Both the position numbers and the translations under genes were made by a program. Below, piece by piece: positions 22,303 through 34,615 of a stretch of DNA of 64,000 nucleotides. Source of the DNA: Ambrosia x helenae (lineage: Eukaryota; Streptophyta; Magnoliopsida; Asterales; Asteraceae); contig CM061223.1 in the NCBI GenBank assembly GCA_030844895.1, positions 14,209,994-14,273,993 on the forward strand. The letters are read 5' to 3'. The first letter of the stretch is position 1. Each line of letters opens with the position of its first letter. A model generated the notes under the pieces. It ran no database searches and was not told where the DNA came from. It was given only the letters and a program-made list of their open reading frames with translations.

Positions 22303-25160
22303 TGTGACACCCGGCACGTTTAGGTTAACATTTTATAAAACACATAAGTCTACCTTAGCGAAAAACATTTTCAAACATACTTAACTAGGTCAGTTGAGTC
22401 GTTATGATGGTTCCGGGAATCATCGGGAGTCGTTACAATGATCCACGGGATCATTGGAAGTCGGTCCATAACCATGTGTACAAGGATTGGCGATTTGTAG
22501 AATCGCCGGGTTTAACGCGCACACATAAATCTCGAGTCCCGGGAATTGGTGAACGGATGGGAACGTGTTAGTTATCATGCATTATGTGCTTACAATCATT
22601 ATACTACGTGTCGGTATGTGAATACGTGTTTATATGTGTTAAAATAGTGATTACGCGTAATTGCGTGACATTATAGGTGATTACGCGTAATTGCCAATAG
22701 GTATAGGCAATTACAGTCTACTCGCTAGTAGGTATAGGCGATTACAGCCTACTCGCTAGTAGGTATAGGCGATTACAGCTATACTCGCCTGTAACCATCT
22801 TGTACTCGCCTGATCTGCACATGACGACTAAAAACGCCTATAAATACCACCCTTATGTTTTAAAACATCATTTGTGAAACCCTAATACACCCCAAAAGCC
22901 ACCCCACACCTTATTCAACCTCTGCAACACGTTTTTGAACAAGAAATCACATTTCCAAGCTTTACACCTCATAATCTCATCATTTCAAGGTGTGTTCTTC
23001 ATCCCAAACCTTTGTAATGATATTGTTTTGATCCCTAAAGGTCCAGACCTGATTTCTAAACATTTGTGTCTTTGAAAACTCATTAAAATCAGTTTCAAAA
23101 CAAACCCAAACCTCTATACTTGTTATATGTGATGTATTCATGCAAGATAGGATTTTTATTGTTTAAACATGATTGTTCTTGTGTTATTATTGTGTTCCTG
23201 ACCTAAATGAGTTAATATGATGATAACCTAGGAGTTTGAAGGTTCATAGATGTGTAATATTGATATTAGGCGTTTTGACCTGTTTGAATGATTATGAAGG
23301 ATTAATGATGATATGATGTGTTTTGATGATTGTTTAAGGTTAGGGTTTACTCTAGGATGATGCTAGAACAGTAGGATATTGTCGAACAACGTCGTTATGT
23401 GATGAAATCTGGATATTTGCTATTTAGGGTAAGTTTCGCGTGTTGATGTGATGCTTACATGCTAGTTATGCTATTTTGGGAAACCGCATGCATTCGGGAC
23501 GGCTAGGGTGATGATAAATTAGGGGTTTTTGCTTGAAATAGTTGGGTTAATGTTTTGGGTTGGATATTGGGTGTTTACACATGTTTCAGATCTGATTTGG
23601 AGGGTTTAAACGCGCAAAAAAGGACGGAACAGTGCAGTACTAGCGAATAGGAGCCCTAATCGCCTGAACTATAGGCGATTAGAAGCCCTATTCGCCATTT
23701 TACTAGTGATTACATCCCTATTCACCACTTTACTAGTGATTACAATTCTATTCACCACTTTACTAGTGATTACAATTCTATTCACTAGTTTGACTCTCCT
23801 AATCACCAGTTGACTTTTCCTAATCACATGTTTGATTCCTAATCGCGTGTAGTGCTGCCATATGTATATTTTAACATCTCGAAACATGGATTGACACCTA
23901 GGAACATGTTAGGAACCCCGTAACATGTCTAATGACTTAGTAACACATGTTCGGACTTCTTTATGCGTTAATTGGGCGTTATGCTAGATAAGGTGAATGT
24001 TTGCGCATGCTAAGTGTTTAATTGCATAAGTTGCATGATATCTTGTATGTGGCTAACACGTGGGATGTCGGGTCACCAATGGGATGCCAGGTATTGTCTG
24101 GTTTGGTCGGTTTAACGTTTAAACATGTTTTCAACATACACGATCATGGTCTGGACAACTTGGGGACTGATTAGCCTTCGGGTTAGTAGTCATCACACTT
24201 ATGTAAACTCATTGATAGGTCGTCACTAAGTTGGGTCATCATACACGTATTGGAATTCTAAATATCTGAAGGCGCACTCTAAGGTGAGTTTCACGGCCCC
24301 ACTCTTTTACTGGTTTTACATTTTCGGGGGAGAAAACATGCTGAGTTCTTTAAACGTGTGTCAACTATGTTTTAATAAAAGGCGTTTCAACTATGTTTTC
24401 ATGAAAGGTGTGTCAACTACGTTTTGGTATTCACGAATTCATTGGGTTTTGGAGTATTCATTATGTTTTCAAGTATTCATTATGTTTTAGAGTATTCATT
24501 ATATTACTATGCGATCTTTGGAAGTCCCGAGGAGAACCATGAATGTGCGGGGATGCACAACGGGGGAAATGTGGATAGATCTATTTGGGCTTGACCGGCC
24601 CCACTCGTCAACTGGAGGTCGGACAGGTGCATGTTGTCTCTTAAGTATTCAGTATTCAGTATTCAGTATTCATTCGGGCACGTATTCAATATTCACAGTA
24701 TTCGAGTCCAGTAATGGTTTTCCAATCACAGTAGTAACAGGTATTCATACGATTTGCATGCATATGGTCTGGATTGATCATGGGTATTCATTTGGGAGTT
24801 GGTATTTATTGGAGTCGGTATTCATTAAAAACCTGTGAACTCACCGGCATTATTTGCTGACGTTCTTTAGCATGTTTTTCTCAGGTCGCTAAGGTAGCAG
24901 CTATCGGTAGGCGCACGGAGTCTCATGGCGTCTAGGATTCATATGCATGTTTTGTTAAACATTTCAGACTTCGAGTTTTACTTTTGAGTTGTAATAATAC
25001 ATTTTGTTTCCGCTGTGTTAGAACAGTTTTGAAAACTTAATGGGCAATTTACGTTGTTTTCATATCATTTAGTTGTCGTTTATTGTGACCGTTGACTTGG
25101 ATCCTGGTGTGTCACGCGCCTCGCGGTAAAACCCCGCATGTGGAATTTGAGGGTGTGACA
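22303..25160 (+). mobile_element. solo LTR B
   Basis: 2858 bp from TGTGACACCCGGC to GAGGGTGTGACA, with the 5-bp duplication AAAAG on both sides (22298-22302, 25161-25165). Same family as LTRs A and C, opposite in direction to A and only 41 bp from it. TATA box CCTATAAATACC near 22848. Two repeat blocks: 22650-22815 (GGCGATTACAG, ACTCGCTAGTAGG) and 23640-23850 (GCGATTAG, CTATTCGCC, then ACTAGTGATTACAATTCTAT repeated). Inverted pair at 22350-22361 and 24886-24897. Confidence 0.9.
22842..22857 (+). promoter_or_regulatory. TATA box of solo LTR B
   Basis: ACGCCTATAAATACCACC is conserved in position and sequence in LTR C (ACGACTATAAATACCATA near 37118) and LTR A, supporting it as the LTR core promoter. 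Confidence 0.65.
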
Positions 25161-25977
25161 AAAAGTGTCAGAAAACTTTGGCGAATGCCCTCTTTGGCAA
25201 AATCGCTCATAGCTTGGGTGAAGTCTTCAGCTTGTCCCCAAGTCAAAAGGCGGTTATTGAATGCTTACAAGGGCCCCATGCCCAGGATTTTCTGACGGTT
25301 ATTCCGATTGACGGATTGGGTCAAAGCATGTCAGTGGTTGAATACAGGGCCATTCTTAAGTACCGGTTGATGGTCCCTATGTACCCCGAAGACGAAGTTT
25401 GCTCGATCTGCCGCAAAGCATGCCTGGACAAGTACGGAGAGCATGTGGTTCACTGCAAAGAGCTGACTGGGTTTAAGTACAGGCATGACTAGTTTCGGGA
25501 CGTCCTTTGGGACATTTTAAGAAGAGCTGAGATTTCAGCCAAGAAGGAAACTCATGTGAACTTTCTATCGGACCCCGCGGAAGGGAGATCCACCTTGCGG
25601 CCATCAGATTTGCTTGTTTTTGGGTGGGCTGGGGGGAAACACGCTTGTGTTGACCTGACAGGAGTATCACCTCTGGCTGGTTTGAGGGATAATGGGTTTG
25701 TAGCAGGGCATGCTGTGCGAAGAGCAAAGACGAAGAAAGTGGAAAAGCATGCTAAGCATGCGAGAACCAACACGCCTTCATCCCCGTGGCTTTTGATACC
25801 TTTGGGTCTTTAGCACCAGAAGCTATCCGTTTTTTGACCAATGTCCAACGGGTTATTCATAGCAGTGTTTCGAACCCCAGGGGTAAGGATTTGTTTTCAG
25901 TAGAAATAGGTTTCGCCATACAAAAAGGGGTGGCGACGCAGCTTGTTGCCTGTCTGCCTGCTCTTTTAGTATAAGTT
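25161..25977 (+). pseudogene. C2HC finger + PD-(D/E)xK-like endonuclease segment
   Basis: After the second solo LTR the protein resumes: KTLANALFGKIAHSLGEVF, then DFLTVIPIDGLGQ, then YRLMVPMYPEDEVCSICRKA. CSIC...HVVHC is a C-x2-C...H-x4-C finger. An in-frame TAG at 25489 interrupts FKYRHD. The next frame (25556) has RPSDLLVFGWAGGKHACVDL, then TGVSPLAG and RRAKTKKVEKHAKHA. R-P-x-D followed 14 residues later by D-L, then a Lys-rich helix, fits the restriction-like endonuclease of R2-type LINEs. A final frame (25786) has AFDTFGSLAPEAIRFL and IQKGVATQLVACLPALL, ending at 25974. At least two frameshifts and one stop: non-functional. Confidence 0.6.
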
Positions 25978-26387
25978 TCGCTTTCATGAAATGAAATGAT
26001 TTGTACTTTGAAAAAAAATTGAAATGTTATTAATTAATTATACTTAAAGTTTAAAACTTCAACTCCTCCGTATATTTTTTATTTTAATACATTTAAATTA
26101 AAGTTAATATCTATATATATATATATATATATATATACTAGGTTAGAGTCCCGTGGGGACCCACGGTTCACCCGAAAGTAAAATGAAAAAAAAAAGTAGG
26201 AAAATAAGAATTGTATTATGCAATTGATTTGGTTACTAAATGTTTGATGATGCAATATGTATGAATTTTGATGTTAAATGCAAAATGTCATCTAACAGTT
26301 TAATGTAACGAAATGATGGATATATCGAGTAAGTAAAGTTTAATTTGACAACTACAAACTACATAGCATACTATCACAATATCACAC

Positions 26388-26585
26388 ATTACATCATTTG
26401 GGTAATATTTATATTCTAATCATGACTAAGCTTAAGCATAGAACACTTATCATTTAGTTGGGGCTTAACGAACTTCAACCAATATTACACATTACATCAT
26501 TTGGGTAATATCTATATTTTAATCATAACTAAGCTTAAGCATAGAACACTTATCAATTAGTTGGGGCTTAACGAACTTCAACCAA
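26388..26585 (+). repeat. tandem duplication (~97 bp x2)
   Basis: TACATCATTTGGGTAATAT, then AAGCTTAAGCATAGAACACT and GGGGCTTAACGAACTTCAAC, occurs twice in direct orientation with a few differences. Confidence 0.75.
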
Positions 26586-27104
26586 TGGTCCGTTTTCATT
26601 ACTTCAATCAAAATCTTCCAAGTCTTGCTTATTGATAGCTGATTTTTCACCTTCGAAGTTGTTATCATTGTCATCACGATCCTCGGAGTGCAGCTCATTT
26701 CCAATAATTTATGAAAAGCTCCACCATTGTATTCCATATTTGTGTTCTACATAAAATATAGTTGTTGTAAAGATATGGATACGGTGATAAGTAAATTAAG
26801 AAACAATCCTTAACCCACTTACTTGAATGGGTAGCTTAAATTTTACATGTTATCTCTCCAATGGTTCAAACCGATTACATAGCTAAAAAACAACTGACAA
26901 GAAAATGGGTCCAATGTCACATGCTGTAATATAAATTTCCTATATTTTATTAAAAAAAATAGACACCAAAAGTATCAACCCCAAACCCATTTCAACATGT
27001 AGCCAAAAGGACCCAATATACATACACTTTAGGCAACTTTTGACATGTTACAAAATGCCGCCAAAAAACGTCATTATTTAAACTGTGTAAATATAATACT
27101 TAAC

Positions 27105-28230
27105 AATTAAAAATCTTAATAAATAACATCAAAATCATAATCAATCATTCAAATCAATGACATTAAAATAATCTGCGTCTGAAATTGCCTTACCCATTAT
27201 ATACAAATTATTATTGACATATTAAAATTAGCACACTTAAAATTAGTACACTTATTGAAATCAAGATTATGATTATCGTTTAGTACAATTAATTAAAGGA
27301 AAGTCGTAATATCCAAATGAAAGTCGGTCAACAATGTTAAAATGAAATTCGTAATATTAGTAACATCAATAAATACGTTTAAAAATCTTAATAAATAACA
27401 TCAAAATCATAATCAATCATTCAAATAAATGACATTAAAATCATCCACGTCTCAAATTGCCTTACCCATTATATACAAATTATTATTGACATCTTTAGTA
27501 ATCATTATTAGTTGTGATTGAAGTAATATAATTCTTTAACAGAAAATAACATTTTGAAAATTTATATTATCATTTAATTTCGTTGTTAAAATTGATATGA
27601 CGATTAAATGATTTTATTATTTGTTAAGGTTTGTTTAGTATTGCTGTGTCTCCAACAATTCTGCAAAATCGGAAATACTGTGCCTCAATTGACGTGGTCA
27701 AGTAGGAATATTTATTTATATTTTTGAATTATAAAAAATGGAAGGATTCGTAATTGACGTGAATTGGTCAACAACGCTTAAAATTAGCACAATCAAACTC
27801 AAAGACATAAAGTCAAATAATTGACCTCCATCAAATTAACAAAAACGTAAAAAGTTTTTATTTAGATTAAGTCAAAAATATTAAAATTAAGGTCGTAATA
27901 TTAGTAATAGCATTGAAAATTATGTTGAATACATTATATATTTTAGGAAACTGTTAAATAGATTTAAATTATATTTATTATTAAAACAATAATAAAAGTG
28001 CAGGAAAATAAATGTACACTCCTATCTTCGAATTATATTTAAATTATAAACTGTTAAATAAATTTAAATAAATGTTTAAAGCAAAATCGTATATGTTTAA
28101 AAAATATCGTTTTATGACAATTGATTAAAGGAAAGTCTTTGAATTATAAAAAATGGAAGGATTGATAATCGGCGTGAATTGGTCAACAATGCTTGAAATT
28201 AGCACAATCAAACTCAAATATATATAGACA
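27105..28230. repeat. AT-rich direct duplications
   Basis: Text at about 27108-27230 (CAAAATCATAATCAATCATT, ATTGCCTTACCCATTATA) recurs at 27385-27500. Text at about 27725-27805 (AAAAAATGGAAGGATT, GTGAATTGGTCAACAA) recurs at 28140-28225. No coding frame. Confidence 0.65.
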
Positions 28231-28269
28231 AAGAATTGACTTCCATCAATTTAAGAAAAACGTAAAAAA

Positions 28270-31200
28270 AAAAAAATTTACTAATGTCAATTAGTATTAG
28301 TAATATATTCGGTCAACAATCCGAATTTTTACGAATAGTAAAACTAAAAGCGGAATATTAGTATTAATATTAGTTAGTATTAGTAATTAGTAATATATTC
28401 ATAAAAATAATAATACAAAAATTTAATTCGGTCAATAAGATATAAATGAGATTAAAATTAAAAATCGTAATATTAGTTCAGTATTAGTAATATATTCATA
28501 ATTTAATTCGGTCAATAAGAAATAAATGAGATTAAAATTTAAAATTGTAATATTAGTATTAGTATTAGTATTATATTCGTAAATTAATTCGGTCAATAAT
28601 AAATAAATAAGTTTAAAAATCGTAATATATAACATTAAATTCGGTCAATTATTATTAATGTCATTAAAACTCATAATAAAATATCATTAAAAATGAATAA
28701 ATCCTATTAATTGCAGGCAAGACCAATAATAATTTGAACGAATGGTAATATAAATAATATTAAATATACTTTCATAAAGATAGATTGAACAAAATTTCGT
28801 AGTAATATTAACATAAATAAATAAGATTAAAAAATCGTAATAAATAACATTCAATTCGGTCAATTATTATTAATGTCAATAAATAACATTAAATCTAACA
28901 TACTAAAAATACATTAAAAATGATTAAATCTTATTAAACATAAATTCGAAAAAAAGTAAAAAAATAAATGATCTTAAAAATCGTAATATATAACATTAAA
29001 TTCGGTCAATTATTATTAATGTCATTAAAACTCATAATAAATAACATTAAAAATGAATAAATCCTATTAATTGCAGGCAAGACCAATAATAATTCATAAA
29101 GATAGATTACACATAATTTTGTAGTAATAATAATATAAATAAATAAGATTAAAAATCATAATAAATAACATTCAATTCGGTCAATTATTATTAATGTCAG
29201 TTAGTAGTAGTAATATATTCGTAAAAAATAGTTATAGAATATTTTAATTCAGTCAATAAGATATAAAAAGAATTAAAATTAAAAACGTAATATTAGTTTT
29301 AGTATTAGTAATATATTCATAATTTAATTCAGTCAATAATAAATAAATGATCTTAAAATTCGTAATATATAACATTAAATTCGGTCAATTAATATTATTA
29401 ATAATGTCATTAAAACTCATAATAAATAATATTAAAAATGAATAAATCCTATTAATTGAAGGCAAGACCAATAATAATTCATAAAGACATATTAAACAAA
29501 ATTTCGTAGTAATATTATTATAAATAAATGATATTTAAAAATAGTAATAAATAACATTCAATTTGGTCAATTATTATTAATGTAAATTAGTATGAGTAAC
29601 ACATTCGTAAAAAGAGTAATAGAAAATTTTAATTCGGTCAATAAGATTTAAATGACATTAAATTTAAAAATCGTAATATTAGTTTTACTATTAGTAATAT
29701 ATTCGTAAATTAATTCGGTCAATTATAAATAAATAAGATTAAAATTAAAAATCATAATATTAGTATTAGTATTAATATTATATTCGTAAATTAATTCGGT
29801 CAATAATAATTAAATGAGCTTAAAAATCGTAATATATAACATTAAATTCAGTCAATTATTATTAATGTCATTAAAACTCATAATAAAATATCATTAAAAA
29901 TGAATAAATTCTATTAATTGCAGGCAAGACCAATAATAATTTGAACGAATAGTAATATAAATAATATTAAATATACTTTTATAAAGATAGATTGAACATA
30001 ATTTCATAGTAATATTAACGTAAATAAATAATATTAAAAAATCGTAATAAATAACATTCAATTCGATCAATTATTATTAATGTCAATAAATAACATTAAT
30101 TCTAACATACTAAAAATACATTAAAAATGATTAAATCTTATTAAACATAAATTCAAAAGAAATAATAATAAATAAATGATATTAAAATCGTAATATATAA
30201 CATTAAATTCGGTCAATTATTATTAATGTCATTAAAACTCATAATAAATAACATTAAAAATGAATGAATCATATTAATTGCAGGCAAGACCAATAATAAT
30301 TCTTAAAGATAGATTAAACATAATTTTGTAGTAATAATAATTTAAATAAATAAGATTAAAAAATCATAATAAATAACATTCAATTCGGTCAATTATTATT
30401 AATGTCAATTAGTATTAGTAATATATTCGTAAAAATAGTTATAAAAATTTTTAATTCGGTCAATAATAAATAAATGATCTTAAAAATCGTAATATATAAC
30501 ATTAAATTCGGTCAATTATAATTAATGTCATTAAAACTCATAATAAATAACATTAAAAATGAATAAATCCTATTAATTGCAGGCAAGACCAATAATAATT
30601 AATAAAGACATATTAAACAAAATTTCGTAGTAATATTATTATAAATAAATGAGATTAAAAAATCCTAATAAATAACATTCACTTTGGTCAATTATTATTA
30701 CTGTCAATTAGTATTAATAATATATTCGTAAAAAGAGTAATAGAAAATTTTAATTCGGTCAATAAGATATAAATGACATTAAATTTAAAAATCATAATAT
30801 TAGTTTTACTATTAGTAATATATTTGTCATTTAATTCGGTCAATAAGAAATAAATAAGATTAAAATTAAAAATCATAATATTAGTATTAGTATTAGTAAT
30901 ATATTCTTAAATTAATTCAGTTAATTCGGTTAAAATAAATAAATGAGCTTAAAAGGCGTAATATATAACGTTAAATTTGGTCAATTATTATTATTGTCAT
31001 TAAAATTCATAATGAATATCATTAAAAATGAATAAATCCTATTAATTGCAGGCAAGACTAATAATAATTCATAAAGATATATTAAACATAATTTTGTAGT
31101 AATATTAATATAAAATAAATAGATTGAAAAATCATAATTAATAACATTCAATACGGTCAATTATTGTTAATGTCAATTAGTATTAGTAATATATTCGTAA

Positions 31201-31800
31201 AAAAATAATAGAAAATTTTAATTCGGTTAATAAGATATAAAAGGGATTAAAATTAAGAATCGTAATGTTAGTTTTAGTATTAGTAATATATTCGTAATTT
31301 AATTCAGTCAATAATAAATAAATGATCTTAAAAATCATAATATATAACATTAAATTCGGTCAATTATTATTATAATTATTATTAATGTCATTAAAACTTA
31401 TAATAAATAACATTAAAAATGAATAAATCATATTAATTGCAGGCAAGACCAATAAAAATTCATAAAGACATATTAATAAAATTTTGTAGTAATAGTATTA
31501 TAAATAAATGAGGTTAAAAAATCGTAATAAATAACATTCAATTTGGTCAATTAATATTAATGTCAATTTGTATTAGTAATATATTCGTAAAAAGAGTAAT
31601 AGAAAATTTTATTTCGGTCAATAAAATATATATGACATTAAATTTAAAAATCGTAATATTAGTTTTACTATTAGTAATATATTCGTAATTTAATTTAGTC
31701 AATAAGAAATAAATAAGATTAAAATTAAAAATCATAATATTAGTATTAGTATTAGTAATATATTCTTAATTTAATTCGGTTAATTTGGTTAATTTAGTAT
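28270..31800 (+). repeat. AT-rich satellite-like array with higher-order order
   Basis: About eight units carry the marker TTGCAGGCAAGACCAATAAT (near 28712, 29073, 29456, 29919, 30277, 30577, 31046, 31438), spaced roughly 300-470 bp. The core word AATTCGGTCAAT is repeated throughout. Unit subtypes recur every third unit: the TTTGAACGAAT variant at 28730 and 29940 is about 1.2 kb apart, suggesting a three-unit higher-order period. Short reverse-strand frames in it (28432, 30688, 31547) are by-products of the repeat. Confidence 0.8.
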
Positions 31801-33254
31801 AAAAATCGGTTAATTTAGTAATATAAAATCAGGACACCATTATTCCTGGTTTTTTAACAAAATAAGATGGATTGAATCAAATAACTTACAGTCACAACAT
31901 GAGCATCGATCATGGCAAATGGAAGAAGGCTTGAAGGCGATTAAAATAAGGCATGATGACGACTGAAATATACAATATAGCAAATTCCAAAATAAATTAA
32001 AACCATAAACTTCGAAAAAAATATAGCCTCAACTCACAAAAGTTAAATAGCTAGTGACCTGGATGAATCTTATATGATATATTATGTGAGATATATATAT
32101 ATATATAACGAAACGACAATGAAAATGAGAATATTGTTAAAATTATTCAAAATATTCGAATTTAAAGTCAATCCCACCTTTATCTCCTCATTCAAACCGT
32201 ATATCAAAACATTTACTCTCTTTCCAAATCAAGATGAACCAAAATAGGAAGGTCAAACACTAATTATGATCCGGATCCAATTAACACAAACCAAACACTA
32301 TTCGGCACCTACTCATGATCATTCATCCAAAACATCCAAACATTATTTGAAGGTCCATCTTATAGTCAATCCTCAAGAACATCCATGAACAAACGAACTT
32401 AAGGACCATGATCAACATAACAAATGACCACCCATATTTCTCATTATACGAACAATCAATCCACAAACAATAACACCCCTTAAACCATTCGGCCTATACC
32501 CGATAATAAACAATCAACCCCATAAACATCCATCAGCCGATATGAACCTTATGAACATGGCCCAAGGTAGCAAGTTGATTAACCTTATGAACATGAACCT
32601 TATGAATATGTAAATGATTGTGTAAATAATCTATATATGAAATAATATTTGTAGTTAATAAAAAAACGTTTGATCATTACAAAAAAAACGTGTTGATCAT
32701 TACAAAAAAACCGATTGTATTTTTTCCAAGGTTGATGTAATACGATTTTGATTTTTCTGTGTAGTAAAAAGAAAATACATAACCGATTGTATTTCTCTTT
32801 GATGTAATATGATTGTAAGCAGTTATGTATAAATCTCATCCAAATCAGAAAATTGATAATAAAACAATTTCGACACTTATGTTAATCGTAAAACGTTTTG
32901 ATCATTACCAAAAAAACCGATTGTATTTCATACAAGATTGATGTAATATGATAAATATAATATTAGATGGACAACATACCTTGCAAAAAGAACAATGAGA
33001 AAGGAATGAGGAATGAGAAAGGAATTAGGATATGAATGATGAACAATGTATTAGGCTAGGAAAGAGGAAGAATGTTTTAAGATACAAATGGATGGTGAGA
33101 AAAGAAAAAAAAAAAAGAGGTTTATATACTACATTTCATGGAGCTCCATTTACATTTGGATCCTAGGAGACCCTCTCAAAAGCTAGGATTCAACCCTAGT
33201 GTTTTCATTTATTATATAGATAGATATATTGCAAATCTAATAATCCTACATCTA
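31801..33254. other. gene-free stretch with small repeats
   Basis: Around 32660-32960 a word pair (TGATCATTACAAAAAAAC, CCGATTGTATTTC, GATGTAATANGAT) is repeated three to four times. No gene, RNA or element end other than those listed. Confidence 0.5.
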
Positions 33255-33950
33255 TCTATACATATAATAAACCAAAGCCATTTTAATGACATGGCACTCA
33301 AAGAGGCATTCTCTTCATTGAGTGTGTCATGTGTCATCCTATGTGGCATTGAGATATTTTAGAAAAAAAAAATATTTTAAAAAATAAAATTGGATTTTTC
33401 ACCCTCATGTTTCCTCCCATAATTTTTAAACGTTAATATTTTTAATATACGAGATTTTTTAAAGAAAAAAATTACACCAAATTAACGAGTGTTTTATTAT
33501 CTTTCCAACGAGTACCATAGTACTATATAAAAAAACGGAGAAAAATTTTTTTGTGGGGTTTTGTTCATACAGGAAAAAAAACACAAAGTGTTCAGGTAAA
33601 TCATTAATCATGTATAGGCAAGTCACTAATTATATTCAAATCAGTAAGTATGAATTTTTTTTCAACCAGAGTCGAATAGGTTAATAGAGTTATACGTTAT
33701 TTTAAGTTAGGTATCAATATTAGTATGTTAGAGTTGTACATTTGTTTAGTCTTTAGGATATGTGTTAATATTAGAGTTACATTAAAGTTCTACATTTTTT
33801 TAGGTTAAATGTTAGCATTGGAGTTGTACATTGTTAATTTGTTTTAGGTTAGATATTAATATTAGAGTTATACATCAGTCTATTTCATATGTAAAATTGA
33901 TGTATCATATTAAATTTCTCAACCCGGGACGCTCTCGGGGTATAATCTAG
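33255..33950 (+). mobile_element. non-autonomous Helitron H1
   Basis: Starts A|TCTATACATATAATAAACC and ends with hairpin CCCGGGACGCTCTCGGGG, then TATAATCTAG|T. This obeys the Helitron rules (5' TC, 3' hairpin + CTRR, A/T target). The body carries the family text ATTAACGAGTGTTTTATTAT and a minisatellite (GAGTTATACGTTATTTTAAG..). No Rep/helicase. Confidence 0.8.
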
Positions 33951-34615
33951 TATATATAAACCAAAGCATTTTTAATGACATGTCATATTATTATGCAATC
34001 TCTCTTTGAGAGATGCCACATAAGATGTGATGTGGCAACTCTAGAATAATTAAAAAAAAAGAAATAAATATGGTTTAAATATGATTTAACATAATATATT
34101 AAATACCTAATCTACTAAATGTAAATATTAAAACTTTATTATTTTTTCTCTCATGTTTTCTCTCATAACTTTTAAATGCTAATATATTTTATATACGAGA
34201 TTTTTAAAGAAAAAAATTACACCAAATTAACGAGCATTTTATTATCTTTCCAACGAGTACCATAGTGTTATATAAAAAACGAAGAAAAAAAACGATTATT
34301 TTTTGTAACCCGACAGATATTGTGTCAGATTTGGAATTAGTTTAAAAAAATTATGGGTTTTGGTCGAGCCTGAGATTAGGTGATACCCGACCCAATTACC
34401 CTTTTTTATATTAAAATATGATAACTTATGACAGAGATTTGTTTAAAATAATAATAATAATAGTAGTAGTAATAATAATAATAATAATAATAATAAAAAT
34501 AATAATATTCATTAATCATATATTGGCAGATGCCATTTTTATAGTTTAGATACTTCTAATTTTATTCACTTTACTTAGATTTCTCAATCCGGGACGCTCT
34601 CGGGATATAAACTAG
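33951..34615 (+). mobile_element. non-autonomous Helitron H2
   Basis: Begins directly at the end of H1 (TATATATAAACCAAAGCATT) and ends CCGGGACGCTCTCGGG, then ATATAAACTAG|T. The first bases TCTAG are shared with the terminus of H1, so the two are fused end to end. The body includes a GATACCCGACCCAATTACCC word and a TAA/AAT microsatellite near 34445-34505. Confidence 0.75.

Larger units (their letters stand above)
19072..26018 (+). mobile_element. 5'-truncated non-LTR element with restriction-like endonuclease
   Basis: Coding text runs in three pieces: 19072-19652, 22267-22297 and 25161-25974. A short 3' UTR (TTTCATGAAATGAAATGATT) and a poly(A) run near 26011-26018 follow. The order is the end of a reverse-transcriptase domain, a C2HC finger, then a putative PD-(D/E)xK endonuclease. 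Gaps are two solo LTRs, each bounded by its own 5-bp duplication. The left edge starts abruptly inside the reverse transcriptase, as expected for 5' truncation at insertion. A convincing target duplication was not found. Confidence 0.6.
26138..33229 (-). mobile_element. possible giant reverse Helitron
   Basis: At 26138 the reverse strand ends with CCGTGGGTCCCCACGG, then GACTCTAACCTAG and T, a convincing Helitron hairpin + CTAG|T terminus. A candidate 5' start on the reverse strand is A|TCTATATAATAAATG at 33229, directly before another Helitron. If both ends belong together the element is 7.1 kb and holds the AT-rich array. Nothing between links the two ends, so the span is speculative; the 3' terminus is more secure. 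Confidence 0.35.

Noticed and set aside
19653..25160. A single 5.5-kb TIR transposon (both outer ends are inverted: TGTCACACCC / GGGTGTGACA)
   Set aside because: Inner boundaries at 22261 and 22303 each have TG..CA ends, and each half has its own 5-bp duplication (GATAT, AAAAG), so these are two solo LTRs in opposite directions.
28270..31800. CRISPR-like regular repeats
   Set aside because: Repeats are long, AT-rich and variable in spacing in a plant genome. There is no short exact repeat with unique spacers.
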